From Galaxea fascicularis (taxonomy: Eukaryota > Cnidaria > Anthozoa > Scleractinia > Euphylliidae): a stretch of 64,000 nucleotides of DNA. Shown here piece by piece: positions 1-11,700 of the stretch. Position 1 is the stretch's first letter; each line of letters starts with the position of its first letter. Location: contig OX419344.1 of assembly GCA_948470475.1 (NCBI GenBank), positions 20,493,725-20,557,724 of the forward strand, given 5' to 3'. A program made the translations under genes and the position numbers. Below the pieces are notes generated by a model, which saw only the letters and a list, made by a program, of their open reading frames with translations, was not told the origin of the DNA and ran no database searches.

Positions 1-160
1 TCGCCGAGTCGCCGAGACCCGTGTTTGAAAAACCGAGACCGAGGTCAAAACATGCGAGACTTCGAGACCGAGTTAAGTGCACTATAAACGAAACTTCGAG
101 ACTCTTCGCAAAGGCTGTCGAGATTTCGAGATCGGATGAAAAGTTTCTGAGACCCAAGTA
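1..160. repeat. degenerate CGAGAC-type short repeat
   Basis: The first 160 bases repeat words such as CCGAGACC, TTCGAGACC and GCGAGACTTCGAGAC at irregular spacing. This looks like a decayed simple or minisatellite array that runs in from before the window. No coding potential is seen. Confidence 0.55.
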
Positions 161-295
161 GGTTAGAGCATCGCACCGGTATCGCGAGCTCCTGAGATCA
201 AACCCCGTTGAAGTCCTGATTTTTTTTTTCTTTGCGCATATATTGTGTTCGCAATTGCGAGGATCATTCTTCATTTGATTGAAACTCATTGATGT
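155..295 (+). repeat. tRNA-derived SINE-like fragment
   Basis: The segment has a tRNA-like stretch (GGTTAGAGCATCGCACCGG, then a degraded B-box-like GATCAAACCCC), a T-run at about 220-229, and a tail containing GCGAGGATCATTCTTC followed by ATTTGATT. The same tail recurs at 17785-17882 and 18130-18260. A tRNA-like head with a shared unrelated tail is what a SINE looks like. The A box is only partly preserved here, so this is an old copy. Confidence 0.5.
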
Positions 296-899
296 TGTCG
301 AAGTATCGCAAAAAGTACTTAATATGGCATCTGAAGTCGCTTCTTCAAGAGCTGGCGAAGCTGCCCATGCGCTTTTGCACTCGCAAAATCAATTTTCAGG
401 ATTGCTGGAAAGGAACAAACTTACCATGTGGCAAAACCGACAATCCGTGGGGCTCGTAGCTTGCGGATAAAGTGTGTTCTGTCTGATTGCACCCACAGTG
501 CATTTTCTAAATAGCTCGCGCAGAAAGTGCATTACGATGGCGAAAAAGCCATCAGAGCAAAACGGACATGCAAATCGACGGCTGTGTAAACACACACGCT
601 ATTTTATCATTCTTGATTATTCATAAATTTTGTCAGTGAAATGAAGATTGATATCCAGGACGTGGCGATGTAGCTTAAAGAAATGGTTGCCTTAGCGATC
701 TCAGTTTGCCGGAAAACTCCTTACTCCTTAGTTTTCCGCCGCCAATTAGAAAAATAAAACTGAAATTTCCAAAACGAACCTTGTTTATTCAGGGCGCACT
801 ACCGCTCACACCTTCGCAGCAGAACTCGCATACTAATCTAGCTTAGCCACGCGTCCTAACACCTTTTGAGTTCTTTGTTCTCAGCTGAACCATTTAGAG

Positions 900-1047
900 T
901 AGACTGCTAGCAGTCCCTTTCTAGATAGTCGCGAAGGTGCGCGAAATAGCCGAGCGAAAGCGGAAAACTCGCTCCAGTCTCGCCGCGCTGTGCGCTCTCG
1001 GATCGCACGCTCTCGCAACTATCTAGAAAGGGATTGCTAGCAGTCTA
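900..1047. mobile_element. 148-bp MITE with 9-bp target duplication (Mutator-like)
   Basis: The element begins TAGACTGCTAGCAGTCCC and ends with the inverted copy, giving terminal inverted repeats of about 35 bp with only a few mismatches. It is flanked on both sides by the identical 9-mer CATTTAGAG (891-899 and 1048-1056). A perfect 9-bp target duplication is typical of Mutator/MuDR-type transposons; the superfamily is inferred only from that length. There is no coding capacity, so it is non-autonomous. Confidence 0.85.
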
Positions 1048-1926
1048 CATTTAGAGCTAAATTTTACTGACCTTTTCAACTTTAAACTAAAATCTGTTTC
1101 AACAGAATCCTAGTAAAATTTGATTACTTTCAGACTAGCGATTTTAACTCTGATATCAGAATTCAGCCTTCAAGATATTTTAAGTTTTGCAACTTTTTGC
1201 ACGGACAGTTGAACTCAGCTCAATTTCAGTTGTTTTAATTTTCCGAGTTTGATCACCTGGAAACACCTACTTTCTACATATGAATGCTATTTACCTTTGT
1301 AAAAACCAATTAACTTAATTGCTTAGCATAAATACACCATGTTCTGTAAGCTTGAGAGAGTTGAGTTAGTTGTGCTATCACTCTCGACGAAGCCAGTTAA
1401 GAATAAAGCCGTTAATTACCAAGCCCTGCGGTGTGCCTGTTATATAAAATCTGTCCAGTAACAGCTGTTTGCAGGGAACAATGTACTCTATGCGATTGTC
1501 ATCGAAATTGCCAGGCGCATACTGAAGAGACACAGAAATGTAGCCCAAGTTAACGGCAGACGGCGGAATGTAAGATCACCTTACATTTGCTTTTATGGCA
1601 AGATTTTTATGGTAATGATTTTTATGTGCTCCTGAAATATTGTTGTTTGGCTACCATTTCACTGACTGAAGATAAACACATAATCTTTATACATTATTAT
1701 CCTGTCTATTTTCGTGATTTATTGTTCAATGACTTGGAGAGGGTCGAACTCCACAATTGTTGAGTGTCTTGAGTGTTGCCTATTGTGAAAAACTGGAGAT
1801 CAAGGGAACTTGAGATATGCACTAAGTTAAAATAGAATAATAGTAGGTCTAAAAAGGCCTCAAAGCGACTACTTTAGGCTATTAGTTAACAACAACATGC
1901 AGATGATCAAACAACAAACAACGAAC

Positions 1927-2033
1927 AATAGGCCATATTCGTATTCTCGGTAGTGACCTGGATCTAGCATGAAGCGGAGCCTCCACTTCATGCTAGATCC
2001 AGGTCAATACCGAGAATACGAATATGGCCTATT
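1927..2033. mobile_element. 107-bp near-perfect palindrome (short copy of a fold-back MITE)
   Basis: The arms start AATAGGCCATATTCGTATTC and close on the reverse complement, pairing over about 52 bp each side with few mismatches and almost no loop. The same arms occur at 61713-61868 with a longer centre. Two copies 60 kb apart show that this is a repeat family, not a chance hairpin. Confidence 0.85.
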
Positions 2034-2254
2034 GACCCGCCCTTTCTACACCCTTCATTGAATAATGAATTTACATTTTGCGGTTTTTACCAGGAACCCT
2101 GTATTTTTGTGCCTCGGCTAAAAAGCAGTTTTTGTCGTGATTTATGACTATTCATCAGACCTGGAAATTCCACTGTTCAATTGAAATAACACATCCAGTT
2201 CTCAAAATCGCTAGGTGATTTTTGGGTGGTCGGGAGGCGCTCGAGCGATCCGCC

Positions 2255-2256
<2 letters not shown>

Positions 2257-2311
<55 letters not shown>

Positions 2312-2624
2312 TGTCCAGCTAATCGGCCTCGCAAAGTACAGCAAGGACGCAGCTCAACAAGGTCGAACCGAAAGTATATACAAGGCGCCTCTGGCAGCCG
2401 CTATACGGTCCATGTATGGCCTTGGAGCACAGCCTACAGCCAGCTCGAATAAGCTGTATGTTGGTTTTTGCTGAGGGAGGAAAACCGGAGTACCCGGAGA
2501 AAAACCCTCGGAACAGGGTCGAGAACCAACACAAACTCAGCCCACTTATGGCATCACCAGGAATCGAACCTGGGCCACATTGATGGGAGGCGAGTGCTCT
2601 CACCACTACCCCATCCCTGCTCCC
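2257..2624 (-). repeat. tRNA-derived SINE with (ATT)n tail
   Basis: Read on the minus strand, the head GGGGAGCAGGGATGGGGTAG, with a B-box-like GGTTCGATTCC, lies near 2560-2624. The body has the CCGGGTACTCCGGTTTTCC block shared with the copies at 23281 and 26038. The element ends in an (ATT)n run, 2257-2310 on the plus strand. The middle, about 2311-2450, differs from the other copies. Confidence 0.75.
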
Positions 2625-2763
2625 CTATGGCGGTCCGACACACCCTCCCATTCAAAATATGGCTACGGGCCTGTTTATGTAACTGTAGACACCGTTGTAT
2701 TAACATGAAACAATCTTCATTTGAAATGTTTCTCCTTAGAATGATATTGCACAGTTCTCTAAG

Positions 2764-5700
2764 GCGATAAATCGCTTCATGCGAGAGGACCCAACGTTCA
2801 GAGTGAGATACGATGATGAGAGCAAAGAGGTACGTTTAATTATTGAGTTACTTTTTGTTTTGAGTGCGTGGTGGTGATGTTGTGGGGGAGGGGACGGGGA
2901 GGATAGGGGAAGGGATAGGAGAGGAAGAGGAGGATGGAAAGGCTTAACTTCCCTTCCCTTCCCTTCCCGTCCTCAGTGATTTCGGTAACATTACAAAGTA
3001 CCGGATTCCTAGGTTGAAAAAGGGGACATCAGACTCCAAAGATTGGCAGTCGAGGACTGCATGTGGCTACTGCTTTAACATTTTCGGAGAAGTGTGTGAA
3101 TGTTCAATAACCAGCCTTTATATTCGTATCTGTTGTGAGTTACGCAAGTCACACAAACTGTTTGCAACGTAGTGGAAAGGAACGCCGAACGACGGCACTT
3201 CGGTTCGAAAAAGTTTCAGAAAAGCAAGGGAAGGGCAAAAGTTTAAGACTGCCCACCAAACAACGCCGACATTTTTTAATGTTCAAGAAAAGTTTCTAAC
3301 GATCCATCCTCCCCTGGTTGCTGATCTTGGTGTGGGTTACCACTGTCTCCTCGACCTCACCACGCGAAGTTTGCGGTGCCGACAGATCTAAATCTCTGAG
3401 GCTTCACCCTGACTCCTTCCTGGTTTTTCAGATTTGCACACTTGACTTTTAGAAACAAATGTTTTTTTCCAGTATGGTGAAAATGAAAAGTGTGGTGACT
3501 TTTGAACATCACACCTATTGTAGTCCCGACGTTACGGCCGGCATCCGGCCTCAAACGAAACCTTTGGAACTTTTCACACGGATTGTGCTGAGGGTGTTTC
3601 TTTTGACAAAATTATTTAACGAAGGGAGATGTTCTAGACCACGTGGTGTCTAGGTTGCAAGAATTAATTTGCATTGTTTTCATATACGTATTGATTATAC
3701 GAAAAATCAATACGTATACGTTTGGCATCAGAAACATTTGGCATGTGTTGGTGACTGCAAAATACTTCGATCATTGTTATTATTTTTTTGTGTGCTTCAT
3801 TATAGACGATCATTTCTGGAATGGGAGAGCTTCATCTTGACATCTACACAGAGGTATGGCAGCGTCACTAATTCCGAGAACTTTCCCAAATCACCGTGCT
3901 TCACTGTAGTTTAAATTATTATTATACATTCAACTCGCTATCTCTTTCTGATTGGCAATCAGCGTCTATGACAGCATCAAGCTGCAGATTACACAATAAT
4001 CATGTCAAGGACACTCAAGGTCACTATGTCATGTATGACCGCGGTGCATGATTTCTAAGGATAATCATGTCACGTTCGCTTACCTTCGTGAAGAAGCAAA
4101 ATGATGTTCAGGGGTCAGTTTCTCGAAAGTCCCGGTAACTTAACAGGCTTGCAAACCATATTTTCAACTCAAAATCTCGATAAAAGTAGGGTGTGTTCTG
4201 ACCTCTAATGAAGTCCATTTTGTTTCTTTACTATATAATTTTCAAAACATTTGAAACTCCCATCTGGAATAGAAAACAAAACGGCTTAACGGACCCGGGA
4301 ATTACCGGTTTATGGTTTAAAAGTACAGTCAAAGTCATGATGTTTCACACGTAATTAATAACACAATGATCCATAGTCATTAAGTTACAGTTTGCTTGCT
4401 TTGGCTAACTGGTTCTTCATAACGTTTGTTATTCTCCCAGAGAATGCGCACAGAATATAACTGCCCGGTAATCGCTGGAAAACCAAAGGTGGCTTTCAGA
4501 GAAACGATAGGAAAAGAGGCTACGTATGTCAAAGAAAAACCTCCTACATTAATAGAATCGTAAATGCTTCGTTGACCAATCACATCAACGACCAGAGTAT
4601 TTATACCATCTACTGACGTTACACATATCACTTGACTCTGATGATGACTTCCGCTCAGGTTGTCGAAACGTCAGACAATGTCACCACAAACAGTCCTTCT
4701 CAGGACTACACTCACCCGGACGATTGTACTCCACTTAGTTCTGATACATTAATAGAGTCTGATGTCGATCACCCGCGCAAGAGCTGTTTAGAAGGACGGA
4801 GTATACAACGCTCAGAGAACTGAGTTCTTGGTTTTTTCAGCAAAAGTCAACTTTTATCGCTAAACCCATTCCTGGTGTTGACTGTCAACTTTAAGTAAAC
4901 TTGTTCTAGTTCAAAGTGTTAAGGTTTTTATCCCCTATAAACAAACCGTTTTTCGTTATTGTAGTTTTGTTTTTTCTTTTTTCTTTTTGTGTTTTGGTTT
5001 TCTGTCTCTTTATTGTACTCTTTCTTGACCGTGATTTTATTGGAATGATAATGCAAACGGCTAAAGCCCTCATGATAAACACGTTGTGCTCTTATTGGAG
5101 CAAATGCTGAGTATTTAACTAAAAAGTATTGTATAATTAAAAAAAGGCGTAACTTTATCAACGTATGCTCGTTTCCTTTGGTGAAAATACGAGTATGCTC
5201 CAAGAATTCCGTTTCATCATAAAAATAGCTACCAAGACTTTCTGGAAATTCGTGATTGTTTCTTGTGATTTCCTCGCTCGGGACTCGCGTTTTCGTCGTT
5301 GGGGATTTGCGTCTTCGTCGTTTGGGACTTGCGTCTTCGTCGCTCAGGGCTCGTGGCATCGTCGTTTCGGACTGGAGACTTCGTCGCTCACTAAGTCGAC
5401 TTGGGAGCAAGTTTACCCGTAACTACATGCAGTGAAATGTTCCTATGAAAATACTTCAGGGAGAATACAAATGTGTTTTGATGTTTATTTTTTAGATTTG
5501 ACTATCTTCATAAAAAACAGACCGGAGGTGCAGGCCAGTTTGGTCGTGTTATCGGCAGAATAGAGGTGAGTAAACGTAGTTCTTTGGTTCCGTTTTCAAT
5601 GAAAACATAGACAGACTTTCTGACAAACGTACGTGAAAAAATTACGGCCCGTTCATAAAATTAAACGGAATTGTGTGACAGTTTCAACTGAAATTGCTTA

Positions 5701-8700
5701 TCGCAAGCATAAATACGTTTGGAGGGAAATTTATGGCCTCGTATTTAAAGCATGCACGTTAGAATTGCGACATATAATTATACTATCGTCTGGGAATACG
5801 GTTTCAAGCTGACAGAGTTTGCACAACCTATACTTTGCGTACACTTGTAGTTCTTTGATATTATGCCGAGTCTTTCTTTTGTTTCGATTTCTTCTCCAGC
5901 TTCTGTGGTTTTTCACTTTTCCTCTTTCTACTTGCCGTTGTAGCACCTTTGTCCCTAAAATGTCAAAAGAAACGTTAAAAAAAAACTTCACAAAAACTTC
6001 TCGTGCCATGCTTTTGAAAAATTCCCTCGTAAGAAGATATCTTCAAAGTTTCCATACACGAAAGGTGGCACCCTCTTCTAAAGCGGATGACCTCCACAGG
6101 GAGATTCCTTTTACCCATTTTCCGTGACACTCGGTATTTAAATACGTTTGGTCATCTTACTTGCAGCCAATGCCGGAAGGCAGGTTCACAGAGATCGAAT
6201 TTGTGGACGCTACAGTCGGAATGAACATCCCCAAGAACTTCATCCCATCAATAGAGAAGGTAACAGTTCTTAAAATTACTCTTACTCTATCGCACGACAT
6301 AACAAAGCAGGGCTGTAAGCGTAACTTATTACCCTGGGTGGGACCTTGTTGAGGTGGACGATCTTCGCTGTTGTTTGGGTATTTTGTCTTCAAGTCCACA
6401 ACTGTGTCACGATTCGACTGGGACTGCAGTAAATGCGTTACATATCGTTTGGGGTAGCTAAAATGAATCGTTCTGGAAGAGTTGTGTACCTGCAAACTAA
6501 AATCCTCCCACCCCCTCCCTGTCATTTTTCTAATGATCCGTCCTTAAGCTGGGCCGTCGGAGTCCCCTGTCCCCTGTTCCCAGTTCGCTATTGAAGCCCC
6601 CTGTCTTTTCATCTTCCCTCGTCCCAATACACCATTAATGATCGGTTCCAAGTGAATTGTGGGTAGTTCCAGTCCTTTGGGGGGCAAATGGTCAATATTA
6701 CAATTTCAAGTCACGTCCTAAAATGGCCGTTTGCCCCCACAAAGAACTGGATCTGCGTTCATTCCACTTGGAAATTATCATCAGCAAAAGGGTGTATTTA
6801 GTTTCTCTGAGAGTCTCTACATGAGACTCAAAACATAAAACAAAACTGTACACATTGCCTGTTTCTCCAGCATCTTAACTATGAATAAAATGTTTCATTT
6901 CCAGGGTTTTCAGGAGATCTGTGAGCGCGGTCTAATTACAGGACACAAGGTGGCGGGAATTCGTTTTATCCTCGAAGATGGTTAGTTTTGAAAATATCAG
7001 TATCCTTAGATCGACGTACAAATTCTTTTTACTGATTACTATGCCGTTTCTGTTAGTAACGCGAATTTTGTCGACACACCCTTCAGCTTTTTCTAGCAAC
7101 ATATACATAAGGAAACTGTAAATTATTTAAGGAGCAAGGTTTTCTCTGGCCTCTGCTCCCAACGCTCCGTGTGTATAGCCCTTATGCGTGTTTACGTCAT
7201 ACTACCTAATTTCACCACCAAGCCTCGTTTTCGAATTTCAGACTTGTAAATTTTAGCTTGAACTAAATCCCAAAGCAGCACAGTTGTAAAGAATACCCAT
7301 GTGCAAACAGTATGCCCTTCCACGGGATGAGAAAGAAATTAGCCCAAGCAAGGCGTAGTGGTGAAATTTGAACACCTGACGTGATCCTGTATAAGGCCTG
7401 TTACGACCCAAATGAAATTGACTCTTGATGCGTGACTGGAGTTGGGCGGGGATGCGTGACTGTCATGCTTTGGGGTAATGCTCGTTTATAATGTCCGGGA
7501 AATCCTAAAGTGAGACGTTCGGAAACCGTGCTGTACAATGTGGTTTTGTTTTTCAGTCTGTGGATGAAATCCTAAAGTGTGACCATTCAAATGAAAACTA
7601 CTGAACAGTACTTTCCTGTGGTGCTGTTTATCATGCTGTACAAGGTGGTCCTAAGTTTTGAGTCTGTGGATGAAATCCTAAAGTGTGACTGAGCTGTACT
7701 TTTCTGTGGTGCTGTTTATCATGTTGTATAGCGTGCTTCTCTTCTCTTGGGCATTTAGCATTTTTGACTGTGAGAGAAGGTGCCTAAGTGTGGGCACTTA
7801 ATTGAAAGCTTGTTTGCAGTTCTTTGCCTTGGTGCTGTCTGTGAGGAGTACTGCCTTGTGTTTCTGTTGGCATTGCTTTGCAATCAAAGTTGTTAATGAC
7901 GTTTGGACTAGCATTAATGTCGAGACATTAGGAGCCTTGCTTTCCTGTGTTTCGAGTTGCATTGGCTTATCCGTTCTTTTCTAGGGAGTAATTTATAAAA
8001 TGTATACTCAGTCATTCCCATAAAAGTACAAAGTTAAATTAAATTACTTGAACGTGATGAGGTGGTAAAACATCTCAGTTTCTCCGTGATCATCATCGGT
8101 TTCGTGCTCTCCGTGTCCGTGACCTTCGTGCCCGTGTTCTCCGTGATGTCCGTGCTGCCCGTAACCTGTGCTATCCTCTACCTCTTCGCCTTCACATTCC
8201 TCTTCTTTGAAATCCTCTGGGTCGTACGTCCATATTCTTGTTCCTGATAACATGGTGAACAAAATAGAGCAAGATATGTGTGAATTGGAGGTCAAAAATG
8301 AATTTGCTGTATGACTGTGGCAAAAATTGAATTGGGCTCAGAACAGCTGTGTGAATTAACACTACCAAAAACGGAGATCCCCCCTCCCCCCTCCCCACAA
8401 AAAGCTGCCATTCCTTCCCACTGTCAAGAGAAAAAATTCTATGCCCTCCAAATGTTATCGAAAATGTTAGATACAAAAGTTCTCCACTATTTCTAGCACT
8501 TTAGAAGATAAACGACGCTAGTTACCTATGTAGCGAACATCACACTTGCCACCGAATAACGACTTGAGCATCTTCGAGTCCACAAAATTCGCTCCATGTT
8601 TGCAGATCTCGACCATGTGTCGACCATCGGGCTTCAACAGCGACTGCATCAAGCCCGTGTACTGCTTGAGTCGTTTCGACCCCATCTCGTTGATCACTGG

Positions 8701-11700
8701 GATTGCGGACTGATCCCAGATCGCATCAAACTGCCCTGAAACTTCCACGGAGTAATCAAAAATGTCACACTGGTACAGAGTGATATCATGGCCTTTCGCC
8801 GCATACACGTTAACGTTTTTCTTCGGCTTGATCTGTTCCGAGCGGAGCTCGTATTCCACTGCAGCGTCACGGAAAAACGCCATGATGTAGCGAGCGTTGA
8901 TTTCCGCACCTGTGATAGCGTGACCTCGTTCTGCTAACCATAACATGTCGCGGGTTTTGCCACACATCGGAACGAAAATGCGAAGATTGCTTCGCCCCGC
9001 GGTCAGCTCTGTGATGTGCTTCATCAAAACGGGGTCTACTTTTTTCAAGTATTCCGGATCCTCTGATTTCTTTGTCATTTTTTTCTGGGCACTGGCTTGT
9101 TGTTTGCCTCGTTTCTTGTCAACTTTGGGCGCCATGTTGGTTTAGTTTGTTTTAGTTCGTTCCCAGTTTCTCTTGTGATACATGCCTGCAAAGCGTGACG
9201 GAAATGTCTCGCTAGCGAGCTGTGTTATGAATTTGCGTGACATGAAATTTTGACCCGCATGTTATATGGTATGCAAATCTTGAACTAGTCAGTGAACTGC
9301 ATAATAGTATCTCGCTCTCCTCCTCTAATCCCCCGCTCTCCACAGCCCAGCATTTGGCAAATATATTTTTTGCGTAAGTCCCCGTTCATTTGATTACCAT
9401 CTTTCAGTCTTTAGACTTGCGAAGGAAAATGTGAACCTGACTTCGCTATGTAACAACAATCTTTATTATTGCAAATTACAGAAACATTTGTCGGAAACTA
9501 TGAAATAACCTTGGGCCAAGCGACATTTGAAACAAACGAGCTAGTTGTATTCAAATTGAACTACTGGTAGTCTAGTAACTTTGTTTCGCATTTAGCTCTT
9601 CACACATAAATAACGCAAACTAACTTCGTTTATATGAAAAAGTGTTGGAGCAGGAACATGGATCCCAGTCAGTAAGTTTATGACCATCTAGTAGCTCTGA
9701 CAGGTTGTTCATGATTCACTTGCTTGATCTGCCTCGGGTACCGGCTGGACACCGCAAAAACAAAAAGAATAGAATAGTTTTCACGTTACTTAATGCATGC
9801 TTGAATCCTTCCAGCTTTCCGACTACAATGACATGCGTTTTTGTTTTTCCTCAGGCTTCCGAATACAGTTTGTTCGCTAAGTGAAACCTACATCTTAAGT
9901 CTTATTTAGAACCGAGTATAAAGACTGCCAATACTTTTTGTTTTACTTTCTTTTTGTATAAATTATTCTTTGCAAACAATTTGTGGTGTTTTAAATGTCG
10001 TTTTATTAATTTTGCTTGAGTTTTGCTCAAATTTTGTTTTAACATTAAACATCTTTTATCTAAGATGTTGATGATTCTTCCCTTTAGAGACCTAAAGCAC
10101 GCCTGATGAGGCTAGCGAGATCTTCAATTAGTTGATATTCCCTAATTCAGCCACCACTGCCCTGGGGATCGAGAGTGCTGAAGCCTTACCTTTGTTTTCC
10201 GCGTTTATTATTCTACGTTTTTTATGGAAATATTAATAAACAATTCTCTGTTTTTGTCTTCTAGGTGCTGCCCACGGCGTTGACTCAAGTGAACTTGCCT
10301 TCAAACTAGCCGCCATTGGTGCTATGAGAGAAGGTGAACTATAATCCCCTTGTGATGCATGGCTCTATAAACGTGACTGTATGATCGGTACTCTTCCACC
10401 GAAACTGAAGTTGACATTCAGTTCTCATTAAGATTCCATTTGTCAGTGCGTGTTTATTTGGCCACGCACAGATTAAGTCAAAACGTGCTAAGAACAAAAA
10501 GTTCGCGGCAAGTAGTGTGGTCGATGTTGTTATCACCGTAGCTGCAGCTGTATGCTTGATACCCTGGGTATGCTGTGTACCAGTTGTTTTTCTTACGCGG
10601 TTACCTGTTCGATTTGTGTTTCTGTTGTCCCGCACTACACCTCTCGTGTGACTCAAGCATCCCATGCGCGCGAACAAATAATACACACGCGCTGACAATT
10701 GAATTCTCCTCTAGGCCAATCAAAATGCGACCTTTAACCGCCCATTGTGTTTTGATAGGTAACCTAGTAAAGCTTTTAAAAAAGGCAGGGGAGATCATTC
10801 TCAGTGGTGTTTTGTAAAGAGGCCAGCTGTCAGTTTATTCAGTAATTTCTGAAACGTTATATTTTACAGGACAACGTTAAAAGGAAAAGTCCTTGTTATT
10901 CAAGAAAATTAGTAAAGTTTATTCTATCGAAGCGTGACAATCAGAGAAAGACGAACAGAACATCTTAGAGACTCCTTTGTTCTTATGCGCGTTACTATCA
11001 GTGCCGGCGGGTGCTTTTGGTTCCCACCTAAATTTACGTGAACGGTGAAGAATTCTCTTTGAAATGATTTCCACTTTTTGTTCAGATTGTAACTTGACAA
11101 ACAAAGAAGAGAATTAAATTTTGGTTCATTAAAAGAGTTACTTCTCATTTCGTTATGACTCTATTTTGTTACAGCTTTCCCAAAAGCCGCCCCTCTTATT
11201 TTAGAGCCGATCATGTCCGTTGAAGTAAACATTCCTCAGGAATTCCAGGTAAGTTTTGTGTTTAGACGCTTCTATCAGCTCCAATTAAGCTGAATGTTAC
11301 ACTGAAGCAAGTACCAATTGACAAAACACTGTACCCAGATTTGGATTTTTGGTTTAAACTCGGGATAGACGCGTATGAATACTTTATTCGCGTAACGTAT
11401 TACTAGCTATTCTTGTCTTTTTATTTCTATTCAGGGAACTGTCATTGGTGGGCTTAACCGCAGACATGGTATGATTACGGGCACAGACGCGGCGGAAGGA
11501 TATGTCACAATCTATGCTGAGGTGAGCGCAGTTTTATTTTACCCTTTAAGTCCTGATACCAACATACAGAATTTCCTCATTGCTGTCCATAAAGTCGCCA
11601 TTTTTTTAACTTTTTTTAACCAGGGTAGCTCATTCAGCTACATGGCTGGCATCCATATTGGCCCTAAAGGGAACTTGTTTTAGCATCAAGAGATTCCTCT

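Larger units (their letters stand above)
296..2763. other. gene-free interval before first visible GFM1 exon
   Basis: No exon was recognised here. It contains a short-TIR MITE (900-1047), a perfect-looking hairpin (1927-2033), a trinucleotide run and a SINE (2257-2624). Because the first recognisable GFM1 exon starts at 2764 in the middle of the protein, part or all of this interval is probably a GFM1 intron. Short open frames at 279-470 and 389-595 match nothing I know and have no splice context. Confidence 0.5.

Noticed and set aside
2222..2474. Open frames reading long Asn or Ile runs
   Set aside because: They are translations of an (AAT)n simple repeat at the end of a SINE.
4928..5410. 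160-residue minus-strand frame with Arg/Ser-rich content
   Set aside because: It runs across a 24-bp minisatellite and an AT-rich stretch inside a GFM1 intron; no family resemblance, and composition explained by the repeat.
6157..6525. 122-residue minus-strand frame
   Set aside because: It is the antisense shadow of GFM1 exon 6167-6259 plus intron.
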